64,000 nucleotides of DNA from Parapedobacter soli (GTDB taxonomy: Bacteria > Bacteroidota > Bacteroidia > Sphingobacteriales > Sphingobacteriaceae), in the NCBI RefSeq assembly GCF_025460835.1, contig NZ_JAMXAY010000012.1, positions 36,695-100,694 of the forward strand, written 5' to 3'. Each line of letters starts with the position of its first letter. Position 1 is the stretch's first letter. The notes below the pieces were generated by a model that did no database searches, was not told the DNA's origin, and saw nothing but the letters and a program-made list of their open reading frames with translations. Below are positions 8,705-17,617 of the stretch, piece by piece. A program made the position numbers and the translations under genes.

Positions 8705-10645
8705 CTAACCCACCGAATCCAACGCTTCGAAGGGCGAGTTTTTGCTGACAAACTCCGGAACGATTTCCTTCATTTTCCGAACGACACCACTACTATTCTT
8801 CCGCTCGTTCAGTGCGACGAGTTCGTAGATGACGCGTTTTGCATAACTGTATTCCACGGGGCTCACGCGTGCAATATGGATTTTATCGTGGTGGGTAGGC
8901 AACACCTTCTCGCCATCGCTCAACAGCTCTTCGTAAAGTTTCTCCCCGCTTCTTAAGCCTGTGTATATGATCTCGATATCCTTATCGGGTTTCAGGCCAG
9001 CGAGCTGGATCATCTTACGGGCTAAATCGACGATCTTAACAGGTTTGCCCATGTCGAACACATAAATCTCGCCACCTTTACCCATCGTGCCGGCTTCCAA
9101 TACCAATTGAACAGCTTCGGGTATAGTCATGAAGTAACGGGTAATCTCGGGGTGCGTCACCGTCATCGGGCCACCTTTTTCAATCTGCGCCCTGAACCGG
9201 GGTATTACAGACCCGTTCGACCCGAGTACATTCCCAAAGCGGGTGGTGATGAAGCGGGTACCTTTGGATGCCGGCCCCTGCTCTGACTGGCCATCGACAA
9301 ATTGCAACGATTGCTGCCCGTCGAGGCTCTGGGTATAAATCTCGGCAATCCGCTTCGATGCCCCCATCACGTTGGTGGGGTTCACTGCCTTATCGGTAGA
9401 TATCATCACGAATTTCTTCACGCCGAAGAGCACAGACAGATCAGCAACATTTTTGGTGCCACCCACGTTGGTGCTTACCGCTTCCCCCGGGTTACGCTCC
9501 ATCATCGGCACATGCTTATAGGCAGCAGCGTGATATACCAGCTCCGGCCTATAATCATTGAAAATCTGATGCATCCGCTCCAGGTTCCGGATATCTGCAA
9601 TGGCCACCACCACATGGCTACCCGGGAATTTCTCTTCGATTTCCAGCTGGATCTCGTGCATCGGCGATTCCGCTTGGTCGCATAGTATGAGCATCTGGGG
9701 TTCATAACGCAAGACTTGGCGGACGATCTCAGAACCAATGGAGCCTGCAGCACCCGTAATCAGGATACGCTTGCCGCAAAGGTCGTCGCATATCCTGTCG
9801 TTGTTTATTTTAATGGGGGCGCGTTGCAACAAATCTTCGATGCGCAGATTTTTGATCTGTTGTATCCGTAGCCTGCCAGACACCCATTCTGAGGCGGGTG
9901 GGACCGTGAGTACCTTGATCCCCAGGCGGAGGCACCGCTCCACAATGACTTTTTTATCCCTACTGCCCAAATGGTCTTTCACAAAAATCATCTGATCGAC
10001 CGCATAGCGGCTTTTCAGCGCCGCAAGATCCTTCACGTGGTAGACCCGCTTCCGTTCGATATAGCTATTCAGCTTGCTCCGGTTGGTGTCGATGAAGCCA
10101 ATGATAATAAACTTCGATTCCGTACTGTTTTCCAATGCCTGTTTTGCCATCACGGCGTTCTGGTCGGCACCATAGATCAACACACGAACCGTATCCACAT
10201 CCTGCGCTTTCCGCATCAGCATAAAATAGATGCTTTTCACCGTGATACGCAGCATGATCAGCAACGACGTAGCGATAAAGAAATTGATAAGCATCACCAG
10301 CCCCAAGTGGGGGTCGTGGATGTTCAATAGCGGCCCCAGAATCAGATACACTACCATCAGGTAAGCCGCTGATGTAAACAGCATCGCCGAAAATATCTTC
10401 AACATATCGCGCGTATCCGAATACCTGATCAAGCCGGTATGTATCCGCATCAGGAAAAACACCGGTAACGCGATACCGCTATACATGGCGGTATAGATGA
10501 AGAAATGCCCGCGCACAATCTCGTGGAAATTAAATTGCTTCGCAATAAAATAGGATAGCGAGAACGACCAGGTTAATATGAGTAAATCCAGCAGCAATAT
10601 GGCCCACCGGGGCACTGTCTTGAAGCGAAGTATAAGTTCTTTCAT
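8705..10645 (-). CDS. Membrane-bound nucleotide-sugar 4,6-dehydratase (CapD/WbpM/PglF family)
   Basis: 646 residues. Four hydrophobic segments occupy about residues 15-130. A Rossmann-like CoA-binding-type domain follows (VLIYGADQNAVMAKQAL). The catalytic SDR domain begins at ILITGAAGSIGSEIVRQ and includes YHAAAYKHVPMMERNPGEA and STDKAVNPTNVMGASKR, the region holding the active-site residues of the UDP-GlcNAc 4,6-dehydratase group. It makes 4-keto-6-deoxy nucleotide sugars for capsule, O-antigen or glycoprotein glycans at the inner membrane. It stands alone here, convergent with fabH with eight bases between them, and not in a polysaccharide gene cluster. The exact sugar is not predictable. 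Confidence 0.85.
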   Translation of the reverse strand: MKELILRFKTVPRWAILLLDLLILTWSFSLSYFIAKQFNFHEIVRGHFFIYTAMYSGIALPVFFLMRIHTGLIRYSDTRDMLKIFSAMLFTSAAYLMVVYLILGPLLNIHDPHLGLVMLINFFIATSLLIMLRITVKSIYFMLMRKAQDVDTVRVLIYGADQNAVMAKQALENSTESKFIIIGFIDTNRSKLNSYIERKRVYHVKDLAALKSRYAVDQMIFVKDHLGSRDKKVIVERCLRLGIKVLTVPPASEWVSGRLRIQQIKNLRIEDLLQRAPIKINNDRICDDLCGKRILITGAAGSIGSEIVRQVLRYEPQMLILCDQAESPMHEIQLEIEEKFPGSHVVVAIADIRNLERMHQIFNDYRPELVYHAAAYKHVPMMERNPGEAVSTNVGGTKNVADLSVLFGVKKFVMISTDKAVNPTNVMGASKRIAEIYTQSLDGQQSLQFVDGQSEQGPASKGTRFITTRFGNVLGSNGSVIPRFRAQIEKGGPMTVTHPEITRYFMTIPEAVQLVLEAGTMGKGGEIYVFDMGKPVKIVDLARKMIQLAGLKPDKDIEIIYTGLRSGEKLYEELLSDGEKVLPTHHDKIHIARVSPVEYSYAKRVIYELVALNERKNSSGVVRKMKEIVPEFVSKNSPFEALDSVG

Positions 10646-10732
10646 GTAAGCGAGATAATGTAGCCCCTACTCTCTCAATTCATGTGAACGAGGTTCACCT
10701 CACTTTTGCTACAGTAAAAATTTGTATAGCAC

Positions 10733-10740
10733 CAAAATTA
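10733..10740 (-). promoter_or_regulatory. Possible -7 box in the 10646-10912 intergenic stretch
   Basis: The + strand reads CAAAATTA (minus TAATTTTG), matching TAnnTTTG, 87 bases upstream of the dehydratase start. The -33 element is not convincing. Apart from this and the terminator at 10913-10937, I see no gene or RNA in this 336-bp gap. Confidence 0.3.
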
Positions 10741-10912
10741 ATTGGTACGGCACGTTTCGAACTAATCAATAACCTTGCCAAAGCGTTATATCATAGGTAT
10801 TCGTTTTAATAACGCGAATATCGGGATTTTGTTTTCCGCGAAACATACCCATTTGTGGGTATTTTTCAATATTCTCAGGTGCTTACTTTGCCGATAACAG
10901 TTAGCCGAACAA

Positions 10913-10937
10913 AAAAAGGACATTAAATGTCCTTTTT
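10913..10937 (-). terminator. Intrinsic terminator after atpG
   Basis: A perfect 11-bp stem (AAAAAGGACAT / ATGTCCTTTTT) with the three-base loop TAA. It lies 45 bases downstream of the atpG stop. The A- and T-rich stem ends make it functional in both directions. Confidence 0.8.
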
Positions 10938-10981
10938 CATAAGCAGTCAGCCTATTTTATTAAGCTTTAAAAGCAGGCAAT

Positions 10982-11866
10982 TTAGCCATTGGATAACGCG
11001 GCGGCACCACTCACAATTTCGGTGAGCTCAGTGGTAATGGCCGCTTGGCGCGCTTGGTTGTAAGATAGTTTGAGCGACTTGAGCAACTCGCCGGCATTAT
11101 CGGTAGCCTTATCCATGGCGGTCATCCGTGCGCCGTGTTCAGACGCGTGCGAATCCAGCACGGCCTTGTACAGCTGTACCCGGATTGCTTTCGGAATCAG
11201 CTCTTCGACGATTTTTTCCTTCGAGGGCTCGATGATGTAGTCAACTTCGGTTTCAGACTGATTGGACTCCTGTTTTGCCGGCAGCAGGGGCAGCAATTGC
11301 TCGGTGGTCAATAGTTGCACCGCTGCATTCTTAAAGCGGTTGTACACCAATTCAACCCGATCGTATTCACCAGCAGCAAACCCTTCCATGATTGTTTCGG
11401 TGATCTTGGAAGTATTCTCGAAGTTAAGTTCGGAGAAAAGGTCGTTGTGATTGCCCAGCACCTGATAATTCCGCCTAAGGTAATAATCCTGCGCGCGCTT
11501 TCCGATACCGACGATATGCACTTTGCCGGCACGCAGCTGCTCGCTGTATTTTTCGGCAATCAGCTGGTTGGCCGTCTTTATCACGTTGGTGTTGAATGCT
11601 CCCGCCAATCCGCGGTTGGATGCAATGACGACGACCAGCACGTTATTGGGCTTGCGGTCTACCGTATAGGGCGACGCGCCATCCTCAACACTAGCAGACA
11701 CGTTGGCCAAAATCTCCCGTAGCTTCTCCGCATAGGGGCGTAATTGCACAATGGCATTCGTGGCACGCTTAAGCTTGGCCGCCGAAACCATTTTCATGGC
11801 TTTCGTAATCTGCTGCGTAGACGTTACCGAAGTTATCCGGTTTCTTACCTCTTTTAAATTCGCCAT
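10982..11866 (-). CDS. atpG: ATP synthase F1 gamma subunit
   Basis: 294 residues. The N-terminus MANLKEVRNRITSVTSTQQITKAMKMVSAAKL is the standard gamma helix, and the C-terminus (MTAMDKATDNAGELLKSLKLSYNQARQAAITTELTEIVSGA) is the rotor-shaft helix that sits inside the alpha3beta3 ring. The middle carries the Rossmann-like fold with SNRGLAGAFNTNV. It is the last gene of the cluster: beta and epsilon (atpD, atpC) do not follow, which is usual for Bacteroidota, where they lie elsewhere. A strong terminator follows. Confidence 0.97.
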   Translation of the reverse strand: MANLKEVRNRITSVTSTQQITKAMKMVSAAKLKRATNAIVQLRPYAEKLREILANVSASVEDGASPYTVDRKPNNVLVVVIASNRGLAGAFNTNVIKTANQLIAEKYSEQLRAGKVHIVGIGKRAQDYYLRRNYQVLGNHNDLFSELNFENTSKITETIMEGFAAGEYDRVELVYNRFKNAAVQLLTTEQLLPLLPAKQESNQSETEVDYIIEPSKEKIVEELIPKAIRVQLYKAVLDSHASEHGARMTAMDKATDNAGELLKSLKLSYNQARQAAITTELTEIVSGAAALSNG

Positions 11867-11887
11867 TTCTTAGCCTTCGTGAGACTT

Positions 11888-11961
11888 TAGACGCTAGATT
11901 TGAGATGTTAGATTTGAGACGGTTTATTGTCTCATATCTCATATCTACTGTCTCATGTCTA
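11888..11961 (-). repeat. Large imperfect hairpin between atpA and atpG
   Basis: The 101-bp gap between atpA and atpG is filled by two arms of about 33 bases that are imperfect reverse complements, meeting at GAGAC, loop GGTTTATT, GTCTC (11916-11933). Each arm is built from repeats of the type TAGATTTGAGA. It may set the alpha to gamma transcript ratio or slow RNA decay. Function is inferred only. Confidence 0.55.
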
Positions 11962-11967
11962 ATTATA

Positions 11968-13542
11968 TTAATACTTATCCGCCAGCTCTTTCGCTACCTT
12001 ATCCAGTACTCCTGTCAACTCATCGTTGAACTTTCCTTCTTTCAGTGCTTTCAACACTTCGGGGTGGCGTTGTTCCAGTTGTTGGAGGTACTCAGCCTCG
12101 AATTCTTTCACTTTACTCACTGGCACACTGCGGAACAATCCTTTTACCCCGGCATAGATAATAGCCACCTGTTTTTCTACAGGCACCGGAGCAAACTGGC
12201 CTTGTTTCAGGATCTCTACGTTGCGTACACCCTTATCAAGTACCGCTTTGGTAGCGGCGTCGAGGTCGGAACCGAATTTAGAGAACGCTTCGAGCTCCCT
12301 GTACTGGGCTTGGTCGAGCTTCAATGTACCGGCCACTTTCTTCATCGATTTGATTTGGGCATTACCCCCCACACGTGATACGGAGATACCTACGTTGATT
12401 GCCGGGCGAACACCCGCGTTGAACAGGTTAGACTCCAAGAATATCTGTCCGTCTGTAATCGAGATGACGTTGGTAGGGATATAAGCCGATACGTCGCCTG
12501 CCTGGGTTTCGATGATGGGCAGCGCCGTCAATGAGCCACCGCCTTTCACGAGGCCCTTTATCGAATCGGGCAAGTCGTTCATGTTTTGGGCAATAGCGTC
12601 AGAGCTATTGATCTTTGCAGCACGTTCCAGCAGGCGGCTGTGCAGGTAAAACACGTCGCCGGGGTATGCTTCGCGGCCCGGCGGGCGGCGCAACAATAAC
12701 GACACCTCACGATACGCCACTGCCTGCTTAGACAAATCGTCGTAGATAATCAATGCCGGGCGGCCGGTATCGCGGAAAAACTCGCCGATTGCAGCCCCGG
12801 CCATAGGCGCGTAAAACTGCATAGGGGCAGGGTCGGCAGCAGAAGCGGCTACCACAATGGTGTATGGCATGGCACCGCTTTCTTCCAACGTACGGACGAT
12901 ATTGGCCACCGTTGAGTTCTTCTGGCCTACAGCTACATATATACAAAATACGGGCTCACCGGCCTCGTAAAATTCTTTTTGGTTGATGATGGTATCGATA
13001 CATACCGCGGTTTTCCCCGTTTGGCGGTCGCCAATCACCAACTCACGTTGGCCACGGCCAATCGGAATCATGGCATCGATTGCCTTGATACCTGTTTGGA
13101 GCGGCTCGTTCACCGGCTGGCGGTAGATGACACCCGGCGCCTTACGTTCGATAGGCATCTCGTATGTATCGCCCAAGATAGGGCCCTTGCCATCGATGGG
13201 TTGACCGAGGGTGTTCACCACGCGGCCCAGCATACCCTCGCCTACCTTGATAGAAGCAATCCGGCGGGTACGCCTGATGGTATCACCTTCTTTAATTTCA
13301 TCTGATTTCCCAAGCAAAACCACACCCACGTTATCTTCTTCCAGATTCAATACAATGCCTTGCAATCCGTTGTCAAATTCAACCAATTCGCCGGATTGGA
13401 CTTTCGTTAAGCCGTATATCCGTGCGATACCATCGCCGATCTGCAATACGGTACCGATTTCTTCAAGCTCGGCTTCTGATTTGAAGCTCGACAATTGTTC
13501 CCTTAAAATTGCCGATACTTCATCGGGTCTTACCTCTATCAT
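11968..13542 (-). CDS. atpA: ATP synthase F1 alpha subunit
   Basis: 524 residues, full length. The Walker A motif is GDRQTGKT at residues 171-178. The start [17 protein letters not shown], the [10 protein letters not shown] beta-barrel segment and [11 protein letters not shown] with the arginine finger region are all standard. Alpha forms the non-catalytic nucleotide sites of the F1 head. It lies between atpH and atpG. The 95-bp gap to atpH contains no gene, only AT-rich and short CTCAATAC-type repeats. Confidence 0.97.
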   Translation of the reverse strand: MIEVRPDEVSAILREQLSSFKSEAELEEIGTVLQIGDGIARIYGLTKVQSGELVEFDNGLQGIVLNLEEDNVGVVLLGKSDEIKEGDTIRRTRRIASIKVGEGMLGRVVNTLGQPIDGKGPILGDTYEMPIERKAPGVIYRQPVNEPLQTGIKAIDAMIPIGRGQRELVIGDRQTGKTAVCIDTIINQKEFYEAGEPVFCIYVAVGQKNSTVANIVRTLEESGAMPYTIVVAASAADPAPMQFYAPMAGAAIGEFFRDTGRPALIIYDDLSKQAVAYREVSLLLRRPPGREAYPGDVFYLHSRLLERAAKINSSDAIAQNMNDLPDSIKGLVKGGGSLTALPIIETQAGDVSAYIPTNVISITDGQIFLESNLFNAGVRPAINVGISVSRVGGNAQIKSMKKVAGTLKLDQAQYRELEAFSKFGSDLDAATKAVLDKGVRNVEILKQGQFAPVPVEKQVAIIYAGVKGLFRSVPVSKVKEFEAEYLQQLEQRHPEVLKALKEGKFNDELTGVLDKVAKELADKY

Positions 13543-13637
13543 CTTATTTGTATTTTTTGCTTTTTACTCTTCGTGTTTCCCGACAACATTTCTCTTATCG
13601 GAATATTAACTACTCAATACCCGCTGCTCAATACTCC

Positions 13638-14186
13638 CTAGCCCACCGCCTGCGTTTCAAAATAACGCTTCAGTTTATTCAGCTTACCATTGATACTGGC
13701 ATCTATCTGTTTGTCGCCAACTTTCACCACAAACCCGCCGATCAATGAGGGATCTACGGTATTTTGCAACACCACATCCGCGTTGATTTCGCTGGCAATT
13801 GTTTTTTGCAACGCGTCTAAGTTTATTGACGACAACTTACTTGCCGACACGACCGTAGCGTGGACAATGCCTTTCACTTCGTTGTATTCGCGGATAAACT
13901 CACGTGCCGTCGCATAAAGGATACCTGATCGCCCCTTACGTACCATAATATGGAAAAAAGCAACGATTGACTGGTGGATTTTGCTGCCAAACAATGCGTC
14001 AAGGATATTCTGCTTTTTGTCCTGCTTTATAATCGGGTTTTTCAACACGGCTTGCAATTCGCTGTTGGCCCTCAATGTTGCCACAAACTGCTCCATGTCT
14101 CGCTTCACAGCCTCCAGATTTCCCTGCTCCTGGGCCAGATCGATGAGTGACTTGGCGTATCGCGATGCAACTTTAAACTCAGACAT
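13638..14186 (-). CDS. atpH: ATP synthase F1 delta subunit (stator, OSCP)
   Basis: 182 residues, normal length. The N-terminal helical bundle starts VASRYAKSLIDLAQEQGNLEAV, and the C-terminal part has the typical QNTVDPSLIGGFVVKVGDKQIDASI motif. Delta links the top of the F1 head to the b-subunit stalk. It is placed between atpF and atpA with a gap of 28 bp to atpF, as expected. Confidence 0.95.
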   Translation of the reverse strand: MSEFKVASRYAKSLIDLAQEQGNLEAVKRDMEQFVATLRANSELQAVLKNPIIKQDKKQNILDALFGSKIHQSIVAFFHIMVRKGRSGILYATAREFIREYNEVKGIVHATVVSASKLSSINLDALQKTIASEINADVVLQNTVDPSLIGGFVVKVGDKQIDASINGKLNKLKRYFETQAVG

Positions 14187-14214
14187 AATGTTCTAGTGTT
14201 TGCCTCGGATTGAG

Positions 14215-14715
14215 TTAATTCAACTTCACGTCTTTCAACAGGTCGGAAACCAGTGTTTCCTGCTGTTTCTCGTTTTCAAATTCCTTTTGGAGCACCTTAC
14301 GGGCAATGTCCAATGAAAGCGACGACACTTGGTTCTTGACCTCCACCAGTGCTTTCTTTTTCTGGTCGTCGATCTCCTTCCGTGCCTGCTCGATAAGTTT
14401 GGCTCCTTCGGCCTGTGCTTGCACTTTCGCATCGGCCACTAACTGATCTTTCAGTTCTTTGGCCTCTTTGAGGATAATGTCGCGTTCAGCACGCGCTGCC
14501 TTAAGCAGCTGCTCGTTTTCGTTGGTCAGGCGGGCCATTTCCTCTTTTGCTTTTTCAGCCGAGGCCAATGCGTCTTCGATAGACCGCTCACGCTCGCCGA
14601 TTGCTTCCATGATAGGCTTCCATGCAAATTTCTTCAACAGGAACAGCAACAGGAAAAATGCGATCAGTGTCCAAAAAACCAATCCGTAACTCGGATTTCC
14701 AATATCAAAATTCAT
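14215..14715 (-). CDS. atpF: ATP synthase F0 b subunit
   Basis: 166 residues. A single N-terminal membrane helix (LVFWTLIAFFLLLFLLKKF) is followed by WKPIMEAIGERERSIEDALASAEKAKEE and a long charged coiled coil. This is the peripheral stalk that holds the F1 head still. Position between c and delta fits the operon. Confidence 0.96.
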   Translation of the reverse strand: MNFDIGNPSYGLVFWTLIAFFLLLFLLKKFAWKPIMEAIGERERSIEDALASAEKAKEEMARLTNENEQLLKAARAERDIILKEAKELKDQLVADAKVQAQAEGAKLIEQARKEIDDQKKKALVEVKNQVSSLSLDIARKVLQKEFENEKQQETLVSDLLKDVKLN

Positions 14716-14803
14716 ATACGATACTAAATTTGATTCTGTTTAAAGAAGGGCCGGACATCGGACCAACCGTCAGCTGTCCGGCCCTTTACTCAGTAATAAG
14801 CGC

Positions 14804-15031
<228 letters not shown>

Positions 15032-15060
15032 TTAATGTATATTATATAGTAAAAGACCCA

Positions 15061-16143
15061 TTAATGATGCTCTTCTACCGCCATGCCGATAAACAAGGCG
15101 GTGAGCAACGTAAATATAAATGCCTGCAAAACGCCTACAAGCAGTTCCAAGACGTTCATGAACAACACGAACGCCAGCGACACCGGCGCGATGGCCAACG
15201 ACTTGAAGACGAAAATCAGTGAAATCAAGCTTAAGATAATGATGTGCCCCGCTGTGATATTCGCAAACAAACGGATCATCAACGCAAAGGGTTTAGAAAT
15301 CACCCCTACCAGTTCGACCGGAATCATGATAGGGTACAACCACCAGGGAACATCCGGCGCCAGGATATGTTTCCAGTAGTACTTATTGCCGTTGATATTA
15401 ACTACGATCAGCACAATGAATGCCAGCACGAACGTTACGGCGATATTACCGGTAACGTTGGCCGCCCCCGGGAAAATAGGTATCAACCCCAATAGGTTGT
15501 TGATCCAGATAAAAAAGAAAATCGTGAGCAACAACGGCATGAAGCGCGCATACCGATGCCCGATGTTGGGCCGTGCGATGTCATCCCGGACAAAAAGTAT
15601 GATGGGCTCGATGAGCGACTGGAAACCTTTGGGAGCTTTCCCTTCACGCTTTTTGTAAGCGCGGGCCACCGAGGAGAAAATCCATACCAACAGGAATACC
15701 GACAAGAAAATTGCAGCCACATTCTTGGTGATAGAGAAATCCCAAACATTTTTCGATGCCTCCTCATCTACGGCCCCGTTCGAGCCGACCACCCGTATTT
15801 TCTTCTTGTCTACCAGCCGGTAGGTATAATGTTTTCCTTGGTAATCATGTTCACCGTGGTGGAATTGGGAAGACAGGAAAAACTCAAATCCCTTGTCGGT
15901 ATAAAGAATCACAGGAAGCGGAATCGAGAGGTCGCCCCAAAGGTGCCAATCATAGGCGTCACCGATATGCTCCATGATTACCTCTGTGGCGTTATACGGT
16001 TCCTCACCATGGGTTTCATGGCTCACAGAAGCGGCTGCTGTGCTGGTGGAGTCGGCAGTTTGTGCAACGGAAAAGGTCGTAAAAACGGCGAAAATCGCGA
16101 TGAAGCTAATTTTTTTTGAATTGAAAAAGTGCCTAAAATCCAT
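15061..16143 (-). CDS. atpB: ATP synthase F0 a subunit, long Bacteroidota form
   Basis: 360 residues, longer than the proteobacterial form because of an extra N-terminal region of about 130 residues that starts with a cleavable-looking signal (KKISFIAIFAVFTTFSVAQ). The channel part follows, with FFFIWINNLLGLIPIFPGAANVTGNI, and the helix with the essential arginine in KPFALMIRLFANITAGHI. The subunit carries protons to the c ring. It is the first F0 gene after the small AtpI-like protein. Confidence 0.95.
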   Translation of the reverse strand: MDFRHFFNSKKISFIAIFAVFTTFSVAQTADSTSTAAASVSHETHGEEPYNATEVIMEHIGDAYDWHLWGDLSIPLPVILYTDKGFEFFLSSQFHHGEHDYQGKHYTYRLVDKKKIRVVGSNGAVDEEASKNVWDFSITKNVAAIFLSVFLLVWIFSSVARAYKKREGKAPKGFQSLIEPIILFVRDDIARPNIGHRYARFMPLLLTIFFFIWINNLLGLIPIFPGAANVTGNIAVTFVLAFIVLIVVNINGNKYYWKHILAPDVPWWLYPIMIPVELVGVISKPFALMIRLFANITAGHIIILSLISLIFVFKSLAIAPVSLAFVLFMNVLELLVGVLQAFIFTLLTALFIGMAVEEHH

Positions 16144-16157
16144 CTAATCCCAATTTT

Positions 16158-16553
16158 TTACATCTGATTTTGGTCGCGCAAGTTACGCAACAAACAGGTA
16201 ACTTCAAAGGCCGTAAACAAGAAATACAATGAAAAAAAATTAAGTGCCGTAATCACTTTATTATCAGGATATTTAATTATCACTGCAGCTACCACCGCCA
16301 AACACGCCAATAGCTTGACAAAAAGGCCCACCATCAAGCTCAGGATGGACCCTTCGCCCCCCTTTTTGATCCCCAAATCGCTGACCACATAGGCCAGCAA
16401 AGTGGTTATGGATACGACCGCAAAAAGCAACCAAAAGTGGGGGCTTAAAATCAAAACGCCCTCGAACAGGTGCGGCAATACTACCGCTACCGCCACTATG
16501 GCCGATGAAAGTCCGGCGAAATACAGGATAAAACGGGCCAGGGTCATCGTCAT
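16158..16553 (-). CDS. Small four-helix membrane protein in the AtpI position
   Basis: 131 residues with four hydrophobic segments (about 8-26, 37-57, 71-92, 103-122). It lies directly upstream of atpB, where many bacteria have atpI, whose product helps c-ring assembly. Sequence similarity to classic AtpI is not obvious, so the role rests on position. Its ATG overlaps the dapF stop in an ATGA arrangement, which implies translational coupling. A second in-frame ATG two codons later is possible. Confidence 0.65.
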   Translation of the reverse strand: MTMTLARFILYFAGLSSAIVAVAVVLPHLFEGVLILSPHFWLLFAVVSITTLLAYVVSDLGIKKGGEGSILSLMVGLFVKLLACLAVVAAVIIKYPDNKVITALNFFSLYFLFTAFEVTCLLRNLRDQNQM

Positions 16554-17338
16554 CGTGTTATTTCACCTTTAAAGACGAATGCAGCCGGGCCTTCCAGGAA
16601 TATATCCGTAAAACGGTCGCCCTCTTTAACAAAGCTTATCCTCAGGTTGCCGCCCGCCACCCGTATCGGTACCGTCATCGAGCCATCCCTGCCTTCGTGC
16701 TTGGCCATCGCCAGAGCCACTGCTGTGGCCCCGGTACCGCAAGCCAACGTCTCATCTTCGACACCGCGTTCGTAAGTACGCACATAATATCCCGCTCCAT
16801 CCGCTTCAACAAAGTTGACATTGATACCCTTTTCCTTATAGCGCGTACCATTACGTATGCTGCGCCCCTCGGCAACCACCGGAAAAGACGAAAGCCCGTC
16901 TACCAATGCCACATAATGCGGCGAGCCGGTATCCAGCACGTAGGCTTCACCATCGCGGCCGATCCGGCCCACATCGATCATCTGCAAGCTCACGCTACGC
17001 CCACCGGCGTCGATTGTCGCATAATGGCGCCCATCGGCTGCCAAAAAGTCAGCACTTTTATCAATCAGGCCCCTATCTTTAGCAAAAGCGACGATACAGC
17101 GCCCGCCGTTGCCACACATGCTCCCCTCGCGGCCGTCCGCATTGAAATACACCATTTCAAAGTCATAGCCATCAGCGTGCTGCAACAGCATCAAGCCATC
17201 TGCCCCGATGCCGAACCGCCGATCGCACAGGCGGCGCACTAAATCTTCATCTTCGCTGTTAAACAACGGTTTACGGTTGTCAATGATAATAAAATCATTA
17301 CCTGCCCCTTGATACTTATAGAACGTAAATGTAGACAT
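16550..17338 (-). CDS. dapF: Diaminopimelate epimerase
   Basis: 262 residues. The two catalytic cysteines of the family are Cys75 in MCGNGGRC and Cys200 in LACGTGATAVALA, with the N-terminal YQGAGNDFIIID. It converts LL- to meso-diaminopimelate for lysine and peptidoglycan. It is the first gene of the unit running into the ATP synthase genes. Its stop codon overlaps the start of the next gene by four bases, so the cell-wall enzyme and the F0 genes are probably co-transcribed. Confidence 0.93.
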   Translation of the reverse strand: MSTFTFYKYQGAGNDFIIIDNRKPLFNSEDEDLVRRLCDRRFGIGADGLMLLQHADGYDFEMVYFNADGREGSMCGNGGRCIVAFAKDRGLIDKSADFLAADGRHYATIDAGGRSVSLQMIDVGRIGRDGEAYVLDTGSPHYVALVDGLSSFPVVAEGRSIRNGTRYKEKGINVNFVEADGAGYYVRTYERGVEDETLACGTGATAVALAMAKHEGRDGSMTVPIRVAGGNLRISFVKEGDRFTDIFLEGPAAFVFKGEITR

Positions 17339-17357
17339 CTATTACCATTAGCGCTGG

Positions 17358-17365
17358 CAAAGATA
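17358..17365 (-). promoter_or_regulatory. -7 box (TATCTTTG on the minus strand) for the dapF-atp operon
   Basis: The + strand reads CAAAGATA, 19 bases upstream of the dapF ATG. It fits TAnnTTTG, but the -33 element is weak. It is the only candidate seen for the dapF-atpBEFHAG unit. Confidence 0.45.
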
Positions 17366-17455
17366 CTGATATCCATCCAATAATCCATCATGACGCCGCA
17401 TCGCGCCGCGGGTAATCGGCTTTAACATTATTTAACAGAAAAACCCGGCTTTCCA

Positions 17456-17488
17456 CTTGCTTTAGCCACCCGAATGGTATTACATTTG
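17456..17488 (+). promoter_or_regulatory. Putative promoter for the DegP/HtrA protease gene
   Basis: CTTG (one mismatch to TTTG), 21 bases, then TACATTTG (TAnnTTTG). The leader to the ATG at 17618 would be about 125 bases. The rest of the 17339-17617 gap shows no gene. Confidence 0.4.
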
Positions 17489-17617
17489 AACATCTTTTTG
17501 AAAGATCGGAATTTTTCGACTTATAACGACTGGAATCATCATTGAAACCTGCACGAACAATGGCTTGCGACAAGCGATTAAATGGTGGTTCCTTCTGGTA
17601 AATTAAAAAAACAGGAT

